DNA from: Tenacibaculum sp. 190524A05c
Lineage (GTDB): Bacteria; Bacteroidota; Bacteroidia; Flavobacteriales; Flavobacteriaceae
Length of the DNA: 64,000 nt
NCBI RefSeq assembly: GCF_964036595.1
Contig: NZ_OZ038523.1
Coordinates: 834,501-898,500, forward strand
Direction of reading: 5' to 3'
Below, in pieces: positions 45,868-55,410 of the stretch (its first letter is position 1; every line of letters begins with the position of its first letter). The notes under the pieces were generated by a model, which had not been told where the DNA came from, did no database searches, and was given only the letters and a program-made list of their open reading frames with translations. The translations under genes were made by a program, and so were the position numbers.

Positions 45868-47388
45868 TTAAAACGGAACATCATCATTAAAATTATCTGA
45901 TGAAGATTCAGGAGCTCCAAATGCATCTTGTGCAGATGGTAAACTATCTGATGAGAATGAATTCATACTCGATTGGAATTCACTACTAAATCCTTCTTCT
46001 AAATCCGAGAATTTTGCTAAATGCCCAGTAAACTTTAAACGGATATTATCCAATCCACCGTTACGGTGTTTTGCCACGATAAATTCTCCCTGTCCTTCAC
46101 ATGGTGAATGATCATCATCATCCCATTCAGTCATACCATAATATTCAGGACGGAAAATGAATGATACAATATCAGCATCTTGCTCAATTGCTCCAGATTC
46201 ACGAAGGTCAGATAATAATGGACGCTTACTTCCTCCACGAGTTTCAACAGCACGAGATAACTGAGATAATGCAATAACAGGAATATTCAATTCTTTCGCT
46301 AATGCTTTTAAGTTACGAGAAATTGTAGAAATTTCCTGTTCACGGTTTCCTCCTGCTCCACCTGCTGTCATTAACTGCAAGTAATCAATAATTAAAATTT
46401 TAACATTGTGTTGAGACACTAAACGACGAGCTTTTGCACGTAAATCGAAAATTGATAATGCCGGTGTATCATCAATAAAAATAGGTGCATCAGAAAGCTT
46501 TTTAACTTTTACATTTAATTGCTCCCATTCGTGCGGCTCTAAATTTCCTTTACGTAATTTCTCAGAAGTCAATCCTGTTTCAGAAGAAATCATACGAGTA
46601 ATTAACTGTACTGATGACATCTCTAATGAGAATAAGGCAACAGCTTCATTAAATTCGATGGCCATATTTTTTGCCATAGAAATTACAAATGCAGTTTTTC
46701 CCATACCAGGACGTGCCGCAATAATAATTAAATCCGAAGGTTGCCAACCAGAAGTTAACGCATCTAACTTTGTAAATCCAGTGGCTAAACCACTCATTCC
46801 TTCTTTGTTAGATATCTCTTGAATTTTATTAATTGCCTGTTGAACTAAACTCTCTGCTACTTCTGCTCCTTTCTTTAAGTTTCCTTGAGTTACTTCAAAT
46901 AATTTACCTTCCGCTTCATCTAGTAAATCAAAAACATCTGTAGTTTCATCATACGCATTTTCAATAATCTCCGAAGAAATTGAAATCAATCTTCGTTGAA
47001 TATATTTCTGAAGTATAATACGTGAGTGAAATTCAATGTGAGCAGATGACGCTACTTTCTGTGTAAGATTAACCAAATAAAAATCACCTCCTGCTAAATC
47101 TAATTTACCACTAGTTCTTAACTGGTGAGCAACTGTTCTTAAATCAATTGGTTCAGAATTTTGGAAAAGCGCATAAATTGCCTCATAAATAGCTTGATGA
47201 CGTTTGTCATAAAAAGCCTCTGGGTGTAAAATATCAATTACTTCATCAATCCCTTTCTTATCAATCATCATAGCCCCCAAAACAGTCTCTTCTAAATCTA
47301 ATGCCTGTGGTGGTAACTTTCCTTTTTCTAAATTTATTATTCTAGATTTATCAACTCTAGTACCCCTTAAACTTTGCGTTCTCTCCAT
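45868..47388 (-). CDS. dnaB: Replicative DNA helicase
   Basis: A 506-residue hexameric helicase with an N-terminal primase-interaction domain (PPQALDLEETVLGAMMIDKKG) and a C-terminal RecA-like ATPase: Walker A AARPGMGKTAF, Walker B region VKILIIDYLQLM, and IPVIALSQLSRAVE, plus the ADIVSFIFRPEYY block. A Ser/Phe/Asp-rich tail ends DDVPF, similar to the SSB-type end. A TACTTTTG element lies only 6-13 bp upstream of the ATG (47394-47401), so the mRNA may be nearly leaderless. Confidence 0.96.
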   Translation of the reverse strand: MERTQSLRGTRVDKSRIINLEKGKLPPQALDLEETVLGAMMIDKKGIDEVIDILHPEAFYDKRHQAIYEAIYALFQNSEPIDLRTVAHQLRTSGKLDLAGGDFYLVNLTQKVASSAHIEFHSRIILQKYIQRRLISISSEIIENAYDETTDVFDLLDEAEGKLFEVTQGNLKKGAEVAESLVQQAINKIQEISNKEGMSGLATGFTKLDALTSGWQPSDLIIIAARPGMGKTAFVISMAKNMAIEFNEAVALFSLEMSSVQLITRMISSETGLTSEKLRKGNLEPHEWEQLNVKVKKLSDAPIFIDDTPALSIFDLRAKARRLVSQHNVKILIIDYLQLMTAGGAGGNREQEISTISRNLKALAKELNIPVIALSQLSRAVETRGGSKRPLLSDLRESGAIEQDADIVSFIFRPEYYGMTEWDDDDHSPCEGQGEFIVAKHRNGGLDNIRLKFTGHLAKFSDLEEGFSSEFQSSMNSFSSDSLPSAQDAFGAPESSSDNFNDDVPF

Positions 47389-47514
47389 ATGGACAAAAGT
47401 AATTTTTTACATTGATATTTATGACAGCTTTATCGGTTTTCTTTTTGCACAAAAAATGTAAACAAAATTGTTATTAGTGTGTTAATAACATTAGAACTTC
47501 CTATTTTTGGTTCA

Positions 47515-48588
47515 ATGAAACCTAATAAAAAAACTATAATTCTAGCTACTTTATTGCCTCTTCAGATACTTTTGGTGAAATATTTAAGCCAAAAGCCTGA
47601 ATTTATTGAGCAATACTACTCCAATGGAATTTATCCATACATTTCTAGATTCTTTAGAATTATTTTGGGTTGGATTCCCTTTTCTGTTGGGGACCTTATC
47701 GGATTGGTTTTATTATCAATGTTTGTTTTTGAAACTTACAAACTAATTAAAAACAGATTCTCTAATTTACTTAAAAAATCAATACAACTCATTGCATTTT
47801 TATCAATAATTTACTTTTGTTTTTATCTCTTCTGGGGATTAAATTATTTTAGAGAACCCTTAGCAAAAAAACTCAATTTAATGCATTCTAAATATTCTAC
47901 AGAAGAATTAGTTGTTACAACAAATTTCTTCTTAGAAAAACTAAATGCCTTACAGCAAAATATAACAGGAAATGACACAATTAAAATTTCCGTTCCGTAT
48001 TCAAATTCTGAGATTTATAAAAAAGTACCAAACGCGTTTCAAAACTTAAGTACGGATTATACTGTTCTATCTTATCCAAATCCTGCGGTAAAGAATTCAT
48101 TAGTCAGTTTATTTCAATCTTATAATGGCACTTCTGGTTATTTGAATCCCATTACCGGTGAAGCTCAAGTAAATAGCATGATCCCAAAAACAGGATTACC
48201 ATCTACGTCTTGTCATGAGGTTGCCCATCAAATTGGATGGTCAGCGGAAAATGAAGCTAATTTCATCGGTTTTTTAGCCTGTATTTATAGTGATGATATC
48301 TATTTTCAATACTCTGGTTACAGAATGGCAGTGCGTTATTGTATTCGAGAAATACGAAAACGAGACAAAGAACTGCACAAAGAGTTTTGGTATAAAATTA
48401 ATAAAGGAATTCGAAAAGAATTGAAAGATAATTATGAGTTTTGGAAACAATATGAAAACCCAATTGAACCTTATTTAAAAAAGGGATATAACTCCTATTT
48501 AAAAGCAAATAATCAAACGAAAGGTATTGAATCTTACAGCTATGTTGTAGATTTGCTTATCGCCTACAGAGAACAAAATAATTTATGA
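47515..48588 (+). CDS. DUF3810 membrane protein with HExxH motif
   Basis: A 357-residue protein with three N-terminal membrane helices (about residues 10-30, 55-78 and 95-115) and a soluble C-terminal part with TSCHEVAHQIGWSAENEANF. The HEVAH with a downstream Glu-containing ENEAN is a zincin-like site, so a membrane metalloprotease function is plausible but untested for this family. ATG at 47515 (MKPNKKTI) was preferred over an in-frame GTG at 47479. Its stop overlaps the next ATG (ATGA). Confidence 0.78.
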   Translation: MKPNKKTIILATLLPLQILLVKYLSQKPEFIEQYYSNGIYPYISRFFRIILGWIPFSVGDLIGLVLLSMFVFETYKLIKNRFSNLLKKSIQLIAFLSIIYFCFYLFWGLNYFREPLAKKLNLMHSKYSTEELVVTTNFFLEKLNALQQNITGNDTIKISVPYSNSEIYKKVPNAFQNLSTDYTVLSYPNPAVKNSLVSLFQSYNGTSGYLNPITGEAQVNSMIPKTGLPSTSCHEVAHQIGWSAENEANFIGFLACIYSDDIYFQYSGYRMAVRYCIREIRKRDKELHKEFWYKINKGIRKELKDNYEFWKQYENPIEPYLKKGYNSYLKANNQTKGIESYSYVVDLLIAYREQNNL

Positions 48589-49139
48589 AATTTTCCTACT
48601 TATATTCCGCAATAATTGGATGTTTACTTTTCAGTTCTTGCAATTCTAACAAGCTTTCTGAAGAATTTAAATGTGCTTCTCCTGATTTTAATAATTTAGA
48701 AGAAGTAACTGATTTTAAAAAGAACTTTACTATTGATCTTCCAAAAAATTGGAAAACGAATTTGTATTATGACGAAGTGGTTTCTTCTATATATTCTGCA
48801 GATACAACAGTAAGTATAAAAGAAACTGTAATCATTGATGCCTCTTTTATTCTAAATCCAGTTGAAATTAATAAAGAGTTTATTGCTAAAATAAAAACAG
48901 AAAATACCACCGGACAATTGGAAGAATTGATATCCAAAGAAATACAATATTTAGGAAATGATGCTTTTTACAATTATGTAAAGGGTAAGAAAGGAAAATA
49001 CACCTACCACCTACTTAATGTTTTCACTAAAGCCGATTTAGGGTTTATGCATGTTAAAACTGAGATCTATGGCGATTCATTAGTGGATGAACGCTTATGT
49101 AAAGCTGTAAAATTGATAGATAAAATACGTTTGAAATAA
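48585..49139 (+). CDS. Putative lipoprotein, unknown
   Basis: A 184-residue protein with a lipobox LLFSSC (Cys19) after a hydrophobic N-terminus. The mature part reads like a small beta-rich domain (NFTIDLPKNWKTNLYYDEVVSSIYSADTT), reminiscent of PsbP-like or other lipid-anchored domains. No catalytic motif. It overlaps the DUF3810 gene by 4 bp and precedes pepT by 28 bp, so the three may be one operon. Confidence 0.65.
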   Translation: MKFSYLYSAIIGCLLFSSCNSNKLSEEFKCASPDFNNLEEVTDFKKNFTIDLPKNWKTNLYYDEVVSSIYSADTTVSIKETVIIDASFILNPVEINKEFIAKIKTENTTGQLEELISKEIQYLGNDAFYNYVKGKKGKYTYHLLNVFTKADLGFMHVKTEIYGDSLVDERLCKAVKLIDKIRLK

Positions 49140-49167
49140 CTTATTTTTGAACTTTAAATATTAAAGA

Positions 49168-50406
49168 ATGAACAAACAACATATTATAGACAGATTTGTA
49201 AAATATGTAACTATTGATACTGAATCTGATCCCGCTAATCCAAAATTCCCAAGTACAGAAAAACAATGGGATTTAGCACGTGTATTAGAGCAAGAATTAA
49301 AAGAAATAGGAATGCAAGATGTAGAGTTAGATGAAAATTGTTATCTAATGGCTACACTTCCTAGTAATATTGATTATGATGTTCCTACTATTGGATTTGT
49401 TGCGCACATTGATACGAGTCCAGATTTTACGGGTGCCAACGTAAAGCCTCAAATTCACGAAAACTATAACGGAGAGGATATTATTCTGAACGAAAAAGAA
49501 AATATCGTTTTATCTCCTTCTTATTTTGAAGATTTACTACAATATAAAGGTCAAACAATTATAACTACTGATGGTACTACATTACTAGGAGCTGATGATA
49601 AAGCTGGTGTTACTGAAATTGTTTCTGCGATGGAATATTTAATTCAAAATCCAGAAATTAAACATGGTAAAATCAGAATTTGTTTTACTCCAGATGAAGA
49701 AGTTGGTAAAGGTGCTCATTTATTTGATGTTGAAAAATTTGGTGCACAATGGGCCTACACAATGGATGGTAGTCAAATTGGGGAATTAGAATACGAAAAC
49801 TTTAATGCTGCCGGTGCTGTGGTTACCATTAACGGTAAAATTGTACACCCAGGTTATGCTAAAGGTAAAATGGTTAACTCAATGACTATTGCAAGTGACT
49901 TTATCAATACGTTACCAGCTGATGAAGTTCCTGAAAGAACTACAGGATATGAAGGTTTCTTCCATTTACATACTATGGAAGGAAAAGTTGAGAAAACAGT
50001 TTTAAAGTATATTATTAGAGACCATGACATGAATCTTTTCAATGAAAGAAAAGAGTTAATGTTAAATGCTGCCAAGAGTATTAATGAAAAGTTAGGTAAA
50101 GACGCTATTGAAGTTGAGATTAAAGATCAATACTTCAATATGAAAGAAAAGGTAGAACCGGTAATGTACATTGTTGATATAGCTGAGGAAGTTATGAAAG
50201 ACATGGGAATTACTCCATTGATTAAACCTATTAGAGGTGGTACTGATGGTTCTCAACTTTCTTATAAAGGATTACCTTGTCCTAATATTTTTGCAGGTGG
50301 ACACAACTTCCACGGTAGATACGAATACGTTCCTGTTGAGTCAATTATGAAGGCTACAGAAGTGATTGTAGGTATTGCTCAGAAGGTGACTGAAAAGTTT
50401 AAATAA
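49168..50406 (+). CDS. pepT: Peptidase T (tripeptide aminopeptidase)
   Basis: A 412-residue di-zinc M20-family enzyme that releases N-terminal residues from tripeptides. Zinc ligands and their motifs are seen: [11 protein letters not shown] (His and Asp), [13 protein letters not shown] (Asp), [12 protein letters not shown] (catalytic Glu-Glu), [15 protein letters not shown] and the late [15 protein letters not shown] (His). The dimerisation lid lies between about 210 and 320. Length is normal. It ends at a strong terminator. Confidence 0.96.
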   Translation: MNKQHIIDRFVKYVTIDTESDPANPKFPSTEKQWDLARVLEQELKEIGMQDVELDENCYLMATLPSNIDYDVPTIGFVAHIDTSPDFTGANVKPQIHENYNGEDIILNEKENIVLSPSYFEDLLQYKGQTIITTDGTTLLGADDKAGVTEIVSAMEYLIQNPEIKHGKIRICFTPDEEVGKGAHLFDVEKFGAQWAYTMDGSQIGELEYENFNAAGAVVTINGKIVHPGYAKGKMVNSMTIASDFINTLPADEVPERTTGYEGFFHLHTMEGKVEKTVLKYIIRDHDMNLFNERKELMLNAAKSINEKLGKDAIEVEIKDQYFNMKEKVEPVMYIVDIAEEVMKDMGITPLIKPIRGGTDGSQLSYKGLPCPNIFAGGHNFHGRYEYVPVESIMKATEVIVGIAQKVTEKFK

Positions 50407-50430
50407 GAATGACTTTTACATATAAAATGA

Positions 50431-50459
50431 AAAAACTCCAGCCTTAGGCTGGAGTTTTT
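50431..50459. terminator. Bidirectional Rho-independent terminator
   Basis: Arms AACTCCAGCCT (50434-50444) and AGGCTGGAGTT (50446-50456), with five A before and five T after. It ends pepT on the plus strand and the tiny ORF at 50462-50512 on the minus strand. Confidence 0.88.
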
Positions 50460-50461
50460 AA

Positions 50462-50512
50462 TTAACCTCCCATTAAAATAAAATCAATAACTAATAACGA
50501 ATTGATATTCAT
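50462..50512 (-). CDS. Possible 16-residue ORF in a short transcription unit
   Basis: Reads MNINSLLVIDFILMGG, a hydrophobic mini-protein. It lies between a textbook promoter (TTTG at 50549-50552 and TATATTTG at 50520-50527, minus strand) and a hairpin terminator 2 bp after its stop. The RNA would be about 85 bases and almost leaderless, so it may equally be a small non-coding RNA. Confidence 0.35.
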   Translation of the reverse strand: MNINSLLVIDFILMGG

Positions 50513-50519
50513 TTCGTAG

Positions 50520-50552
50520 CAAATATAAGGGTTGTAGACTGTATTAAACAAA
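50520..50552 (-). promoter_or_regulatory. Bacteroidota-type promoter (TTTG-N21-TAnnTTTG)
   Basis: Minus strand: TTTG (50552-50549), 21 bp, TATATTTG (50527-50520). Exact -7 match and acceptable spacing. It points at the tiny ORF at 50462-50512 and has no other gene in that direction. Confidence 0.6.
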
Positions 50553-50684
50553 ACATTTTCGTCTTTTTTTAGTTAAATTATGACTAGTATAGTATTTCAC
50601 ACATATTTCAATTGTGTTATATTCTAAAATTCAATTTTTTTTCCTTTCGATATAAAGTACTTTTATTGCTTTAAAATAATTAAA

Positions 50685-51887
50685 ATGGATAGAAATTTAC
50701 TTTTAGATTTGGCTAAGAAATATGATAGCCCTTTGTATGTTTACGACACTCAAAAAATAACAAGTCAGTATAAACGCATTACAAAAGCATTCTCTAAGGT
50801 AAAAAATGTAAAGATTAACTATGCTGCAAAAGCATTATCTAATGTGAATATTCTTAAGGTATTTAATCAATTAAATAGTGGATTAGATACTGTTTCTATA
50901 CAAGAAGTTAAACTTGGATTATTAGCAGGTTTTGAACCAAAAGATATCATCTATACACCAAACGGAGTTTCCTTAAAAGAAATTGAAGATGTAGCTAAAT
51001 TGGGTGTACAAATTAATATCGATAACTTGTCTATTCTAGAATTGTTCGGGCAAAAGCACCCAGAGATTCCAGTTTGTATTAGAATTAATCCGCATGTTAT
51101 GGCAGGTGGGAATTCTAAAATATCTGTTGGACACATCGATTCGAAATTTGGAATCTCAATTCATCAAGTTCCACATATTGAACGTGTAGTTGAAAACACA
51201 GGAATGAATATCAATGGTATTCATATGCATACTGGTTCTGATATTTTAGATGTAGATACATTTTTAATGGCTACCGAAATTTTATTTGATGTAGCTAAAC
51301 ATTTCAAGAACATTGATTTTATCGACTTTGGAAGTGGGTTTAAAGTTCCATATAAAGAAGGAGATATTTCAACAAATATTGAAGATTTAGGTAAGCATTT
51401 ATCTAAACGATTTAACGACTTCTGTAAAGAATATGGTAAGGATCTTACTTTAATGTTTGAACCTGGAAAGTTCTTAGTAAGTGAGGCTGGATATTTCTTA
51501 GCGTCAGTAAACGTAATTAAGCAAACAACGTCAACAGTTTTCGCTGGTATTGATAGTGGATTAAATCATTTAATTCGCCCAATGTTTTATGGTTCATATC
51601 ATAAAATAGTAAACTTATCAAATCCAAAAGGTAGAGAACGTTTTTATAGTATCGTTGGATATATCTGCGAAACGGATACCTTCGGAACTAATAGAAGAAT
51701 TAATGAAATCAGAGAAGAAGATGTTCTTTGTTTCTCTAACGCGGGAGCTTACTGTTATTCTATGGCTTCTAACTATAATTCAAGATACAGACCTGCGGAA
51801 GTTATGATTCATGAAGGAAAAGATTACTTAATACGTAAAAGAGAGACTTTTGAAGATATCATGAAAAACCAAGAAATAGTATTATAA
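50685..51887 (+). CDS. lysA: Diaminopimelate decarboxylase
   Basis: A 400-residue fold-type III PLP enzyme, converting meso-diaminopimelate to lysine. The Schiff-base Lys is in VKINYAAKALSNVNIL; HMHTGSDI carries the PLP-stacking His; FGSGFKVPY and MFEPGKFLVSEAGYF carry the phosphate and substrate contacts; the substrate Cys lies in GYICETDTFGTNR; FSNAGAYCYSMASNYNSRYRP ends the motif set. Length is normal. Single gene with terminator 4 bp after the stop. Confidence 0.95.
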   Translation: MDRNLLLDLAKKYDSPLYVYDTQKITSQYKRITKAFSKVKNVKINYAAKALSNVNILKVFNQLNSGLDTVSIQEVKLGLLAGFEPKDIIYTPNGVSLKEIEDVAKLGVQINIDNLSILELFGQKHPEIPVCIRINPHVMAGGNSKISVGHIDSKFGISIHQVPHIERVVENTGMNINGIHMHTGSDILDVDTFLMATEILFDVAKHFKNIDFIDFGSGFKVPYKEGDISTNIEDLGKHLSKRFNDFCKEYGKDLTLMFEPGKFLVSEAGYFLASVNVIKQTTSTVFAGIDSGLNHLIRPMFYGSYHKIVNLSNPKGRERFYSIVGYICETDTFGTNRRINEIREEDVLCFSNAGAYCYSMASNYNSRYRPAEVMIHEGKDYLIRKRETFEDIMKNQEIVL

Positions 51888-51890
51888 ATT

Positions 51891-51922
51891 AAAAAACTCT
51901 GACTTTCGTCAGAGTTTCTTTT
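51891..51922 (+). terminator. Rho-independent terminator
   Basis: AAACTCTGAC-TTTC-GTCAGAGTTT (51894-51917) followed by a T-rich run, just after lysA. Confidence 0.85.
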
Positions 51923-52051
51923 ATATAATTCATAATCCCCTAAAAAATTATATAAAGTATGTAAATGTTATTACAAATATCAATAAATACTTGAATGAAC
52001 TATAAGGAAAAACACCCTTTATTAAAATTGAGGATTCTTTAATTTTAGTCT

Positions 52052-52084
52052 AAATAAAAAAGCACATCTCAAAGATGTGCTTTT
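52052..52084 (-). terminator. Rho-independent terminator of the rpsF-rpsR-rplI operon
   Basis: GCACATCT (52062-52069) and AGATGTGC (52073-52080) form an 8-bp stem; on the minus strand it is followed by T-rich sequence. It lies 25 bp after rplI. Confidence 0.8.
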
Positions 52085-52108
52085 CCTATATAAAGTTCTA
52101 ATTGAATC

Positions 52109-52558
52109 TTATTTCTCAGCTACTACTTCGAAAACAATATCAACAACTACAGCTCTATGTAAACGTACGGCAGCATTATACTTACCTAATCTTTTTACAT
52201 TACCTCCAGTAACTTTGATAAATTTCTTTTCGATTTCAGTTCCTTGTTTAGATAAAGCTGCTGCAACATCTGCGTTGTTTACAGAACCAAATAATTTATC
52301 TCCAGAACCTACTTTAGAAGCGATCTTTAATTCATATCCTTTAATTGTTTCAGCTAACTTGTTAGCATCCTCAACTAATTTAGCTTCTTTAAAAGCACGT
52401 TGCTTTAAGTTTTCAGCTAATACTTTCTTAGCAGAAGAAGTAGCTAAAATTGCATATCCTTGAGGAATTAGGTAATTACGACCGTAACCATTCTTAACAG
52501 TTACTACATCATCTTTAAAACCTAAATTTTCTACGTCTTGTTTTAATATCAATTCCAT
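52109..52558 (-). CDS. rplI: 50S ribosomal protein L9
   Basis: A 149-residue protein. The opening MELILKQDVENLGFKDDVVTVKNGYGRNYLIPQGYA is the L9 N-terminal rRNA-binding domain, linked by a long helix (AEKVLAENLKQRAFKEAKLVEDANKLAET in essence) to a C-terminal domain with VGSGDKLFGSVNNADVAAAL. Last gene of the rpsF-rpsR-rplI operon. Confidence 0.97.
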   Translation of the reverse strand: MELILKQDVENLGFKDDVVTVKNGYGRNYLIPQGYAILATSSAKKVLAENLKQRAFKEAKLVEDANKLAETIKGYELKIASKVGSGDKLFGSVNNADVAAALSKQGTEIEKKFIKVTGGNVKRLGKYNAAVRLHRAVVVDIVFEVVAEK

Positions 52559-52573
52559 GTTTCTACTTCTTTA

Positions 52574-52870
52574 TTATTTTAACATATCACCAACGTATGG
52601 CATTAAAGCTAAATGACGAGCTCTTTTGATAGCCTGAGCTACTTTACGTTGATATTTTAATGAAGTTCCTGTTAAGCGTCTTGGTAAGATTTTACCTTGC
52701 TCATTTACTAAGTACATTAAGAAATCAGGATCTTTGTAATCGATATACTTTATACCATTTCTTTTGAAACGACAGTATTTAGCTTCTTTCTTAGTTTCAA
52801 TGTCAAGCGGAGTTAAGTAACGTACTTCACCTTGCTTGTTTCCTTTTGCTTGTTGTTCAATAGATGACAT
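52574..52870 (-). CDS. rpsR: 30S ribosomal protein S18
   Basis: A 98-residue protein with [20 protein letters not shown] and the closing [30 protein letters not shown], both diagnostic of S18. It carries an N-terminal extension of about 25 residues relative to E. coli S18, usual in Bacteroidota. It lies 15 bp before rplI and 6 bp after rpsF. Confidence 0.97.
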   Translation of the reverse strand: MSSIEQQAKGNKQGEVRYLTPLDIETKKEAKYCRFKRNGIKYIDYKDPDFLMYLVNEQGKILPRRLTGTSLKYQRKVAQAIKRARHLALMPYVGDMLK

Positions 52871-52876
52871 AATTGA

Positions 52877-53218
52877 TTACTTTTTTGCAGTTTTAACTCG
52901 TTCTCTTCTCTTCTCAGCCCAAGCAGCAGCATGTTTGTCTAACTTTACAGTTAAATAACGCATAACGCTATCGTCACGTCTAAACTCTAATTCAAACGCA
53001 GAGATTGCATCTCCAGCTACTTTGTAATCGAATAAGTGATAGAAACCACTTTTTTTCTTTTGAATTGGATAAGCTAATTTTTTAAGCCCCCAATCCTCTT
53101 TGTGGATCATTTCTGCACCTTTAGAAACCAAATAGTCCTCGAACTTTTTTACTGTTTCCTTTATCTGACCTTCAGATAAAACGGGATTCAAAATGAAAAC
53201 AGTTTCGTAATGATTCAT
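52877..53218 (-). CDS. rpsF: 30S ribosomal protein S6
   Basis: A 113-residue protein with MNHYETVFILNPVLSEGQ, LVSKGAEMIHKEDWGLKKLAYPI and GFYHLFDYK, all typical of S6, which pairs with S18 on the 30S platform. First gene of the operon. A TATATTTG element (minus strand, 53244-53251) lies 26 bp upstream of the ATG. Confidence 0.97.
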   Translation of the reverse strand: MNHYETVFILNPVLSEGQIKETVKKFEDYLVSKGAEMIHKEDWGLKKLAYPIQKKKSGFYHLFDYKVAGDAISAFELEFRRDDSVMRYLTVKLDKHAAAWAEKRRERVKTAKK

Positions 53219-53243
53219 AATTATTGTTTTATTTTAAAGCGTG

Positions 53244-53251
53244 CAAATATA
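53244..53251 (-). promoter_or_regulatory. -7 promoter element of the rpsF operon
   Basis: Minus-strand TATATTTG, exact TAnnTTTG. The -33 element is not clear. Confidence 0.55.
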
Positions 53252-53327
53252 CAAGTTTTTATGAGGATTACATAATCTAGATAAACTATTTTTCTTTTTT
53301 GTTATCTTACCTGTCCAAATTATACTT

Positions 53328-54221
53328 ATGGAAATTCCTGAAATACCTAATTTAATTCATTACGCAATTCCCGTTTTTGTTATTACCGTCATTGTTGAAG
53401 CCATTTTAACTGTGAAGGTAAAACTAGAAGATTACGAGTTTAAAGATGCCTCTACCTCTATCACAATGGGATTAGGAAACGTAGCCATTGGATTATTTAC
53501 TAAAGGATTAATCTTAGGATTATTCTTATGGTTATACCAATTTAGAGTTTTTACCATTCCTTTTACTTGGTGGTCTTGGATAATTTTATTGTTCGCAGAA
53601 GACTTTGTCTATTATTGGAATCATAGAATTGCTCATGAGAGTAGATTATTTTGGGCAAGCCATGTAGTTCATCACTCATCTCAAAAGTATAATTTAAGTA
53701 CAGCTTTAAGACAAACATGGACAGGAAGCTTTTATACTTTTATCTTTTGGCTTCCTTTAGTGGTTTTAGGTTTTCATCCTATCATGATTTTAACTCAAAT
53801 GAGTATTAGCTTATTATATCAATATTGGATTCATACAGAACTTATAGATAAACTTCCTAAATGGTTTGAAGCTATTTTTAATACACCGAGTCATCATAGA
53901 GTTCATCATGCCACAAATCCGCAATATCTCGATAGAAATCATGCTGGAATTTTTATTATTTGGGACAAGTTGTTCGGAACATTTGAACCTGAAGTTGAAA
54001 AACCAGTTTATGGACTAGTGAAAAATATTGAAACTCATAACCCGATTAAAGTAGCTTTTATAGAATGGTATAATATGCTCAAAGATGTATTTAGTAGTAA
54101 TACTTCAATAGGAAAGAGATTACAATACTTACTAAAACCACCTGGATGGAAACATGATGGAACAGGAATTCTTTCAACCGATTTAAGAAAAGAATGGGAA
54201 AATAAAAAAAGAGAACAATAA
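53328..54221 (+). CDS. Sterol desaturase/fatty acid hydroxylase family membrane protein
   Basis: A 297-residue membrane protein with about four hydrophobic helices and the eight-histidine di-iron pattern: DFVYYWNHRIAHE, WASHVVHHSSQ and PSHHRVHHATN, plus the HAG...D. The family hydroxylates or desaturates lipids. Sterols are not expected in Flavobacteriaceae; a fatty acid, carotenoid or hopanoid-like lipid is a more likely substrate. It stands as a single gene, and its 3' end overlaps a terminator. Confidence 0.87.
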   Translation: MEIPEIPNLIHYAIPVFVITVIVEAILTVKVKLEDYEFKDASTSITMGLGNVAIGLFTKGLILGLFLWLYQFRVFTIPFTWWSWIILLFAEDFVYYWNHRIAHESRLFWASHVVHHSSQKYNLSTALRQTWTGSFYTFIFWLPLVVLGFHPIMILTQMSISLLYQYWIHTELIDKLPKWFEAIFNTPSHHRVHHATNPQYLDRNHAGIFIIWDKLFGTFEPEVEKPVYGLVKNIETHNPIKVAFIEWYNMLKDVFSSNTSIGKRLQYLLKPPGWKHDGTGILSTDLRKEWENKKREQ

Positions 54222-54238
54222 TTGTTCTCTTTTCTTTT
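54204..54238. terminator. Terminator at the desaturase 3' end
   Basis: GAGAACAA (54211-54218) and TTGTTCTC (54222-54229) form an 8-bp stem across the stop codon, with A-rich and T-rich flanks usable from both strands. Confidence 0.7.
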
Positions 54239-54262
54239 ATTTCACTTTTTAGTATTTCAAAT

Positions 54263-55351
54263 CTAGTTAATATCAAATCGTAAACCCATTGAAATGTTTC
54301 TAATATTCGTATTCTGAAATAATGGATTTAAATCATACTTTGTATACCATCCTATTCCTTTATAGGATACATATGCACTTAATCCATAATTAATCGTATT
54401 TGTATTAAAATCATTCTTTTGCACTTCTTCTATTCTAACACCTTGAGGATTTACGTATTCTAAATACTGACGTGTTCCAAGTTTAAAACCAAAGAACCCT
54501 CCTAGCCCAATTCTAAAACTTTTATGAGTTCTATCTCCAATTTCACCGTCAGAATATTTTCTATTCTTTGTAAAATCTAATTCAAAATGCATTGGAAAAG
54601 TCATTTGAACATGACGTAATCTACTTTCCGATAATGTATTTGGGTTTACTACCAAGTTTGTTTGATCTCCATTCACAACATGATATAAATTATCATCTGC
54701 TCTCAAATTATTCCATAAGAACGAGAATCCATATTTAAAATAGCCTTTTGAAGGGTATTTCGATAACCTTGTTTTCCAAGTAAAACCTAATTCATAAAAA
54801 CGAGATTGAAAAAACTTGTAGTTCGAATTATTTAAAGAACCAAAATCGTGATCTATCAAAACATTATTCATACCCAATGCAAATACAAATTGTGTTGTTG
54901 TTCTTTTATTTCGTCTTCTTTTCCTTTTGTAGGAATGTTCTTCATCATCATTATCTTCATCGTCATCATCGAACATTTTAAATCTAAATGTTCTCTTACC
55001 TATTGTAAATGTATCGTAATCATCTTCCTCGCTAGCAATCTTACCATTTGTTTTATCTTGAACTAATTGTTGTAGTTTTAGTTCTTCAGCACTAACTAAT
55101 ACTTCAATTTTATTAGCATGATAGGCTGCAGCTTCTTTCTTTAACTTTTCTGCTTCTTCATAGGTAAGCTCTTTTCTATCTAGTTTTTTATTAATTTCTT
55201 TAACCTTTATCTTTAAAGAATCTTTGTGAGACTTTGTAATTCTATCAATTTCTCTTGAAATTTTGTTCACCTCTTTTTCAAAGGTTTTTTCTTGAGATTG
55301 AGCAAAAGTAGTGCTAAGAAGCACTAATAAAATTAGTATTCTTTTCATCAT
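54263..55351 (-). CDS. Outer-membrane beta-barrel-type protein of a sigma/anti-sigma cassette
   Basis: A 362-residue protein: signal peptide (RILILLVLLSTTFAQS), a charged coiled-coil stretch (residues 20-90, EKEVNKISREIDRITKSHKD), then a strongly acidic block followed at once by a basic one (FDDDDEDNDDEEHSYKRKRR) and a beta-strand-rich C-terminal part ending in SMGLRFDIN, as expected for an outer-membrane barrel. No family name. It ends the operon with the ECF sigma factor and anti-sigma-like gene and could be their main target. Confidence 0.65.
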   Translation of the reverse strand: MMKRILILLVLLSTTFAQSQEKTFEKEVNKISREIDRITKSHKDSLKIKVKEINKKLDRKELTYEEAEKLKKEAAAYHANKIEVLVSAEELKLQQLVQDKTNGKIASEEDDYDTFTIGKRTFRFKMFDDDDEDNDDEEHSYKRKRRRNKRTTTQFVFALGMNNVLIDHDFGSLNNSNYKFFQSRFYELGFTWKTRLSKYPSKGYFKYGFSFLWNNLRADDNLYHVVNGDQTNLVVNPNTLSESRLRHVQMTFPMHFELDFTKNRKYSDGEIGDRTHKSFRIGLGGFFGFKLGTRQYLEYVNPQGVRIEEVQKNDFNTNTINYGLSAYVSYKGIGWYTKYDLNPLFQNTNIRNISMGLRFDIN

Positions 55352-55410
55352 TATTTAATTTTTAAAATTTTAATGTAAACTTATTCGGTTGGCCACCTTT
55401 TGTTAAGTAC

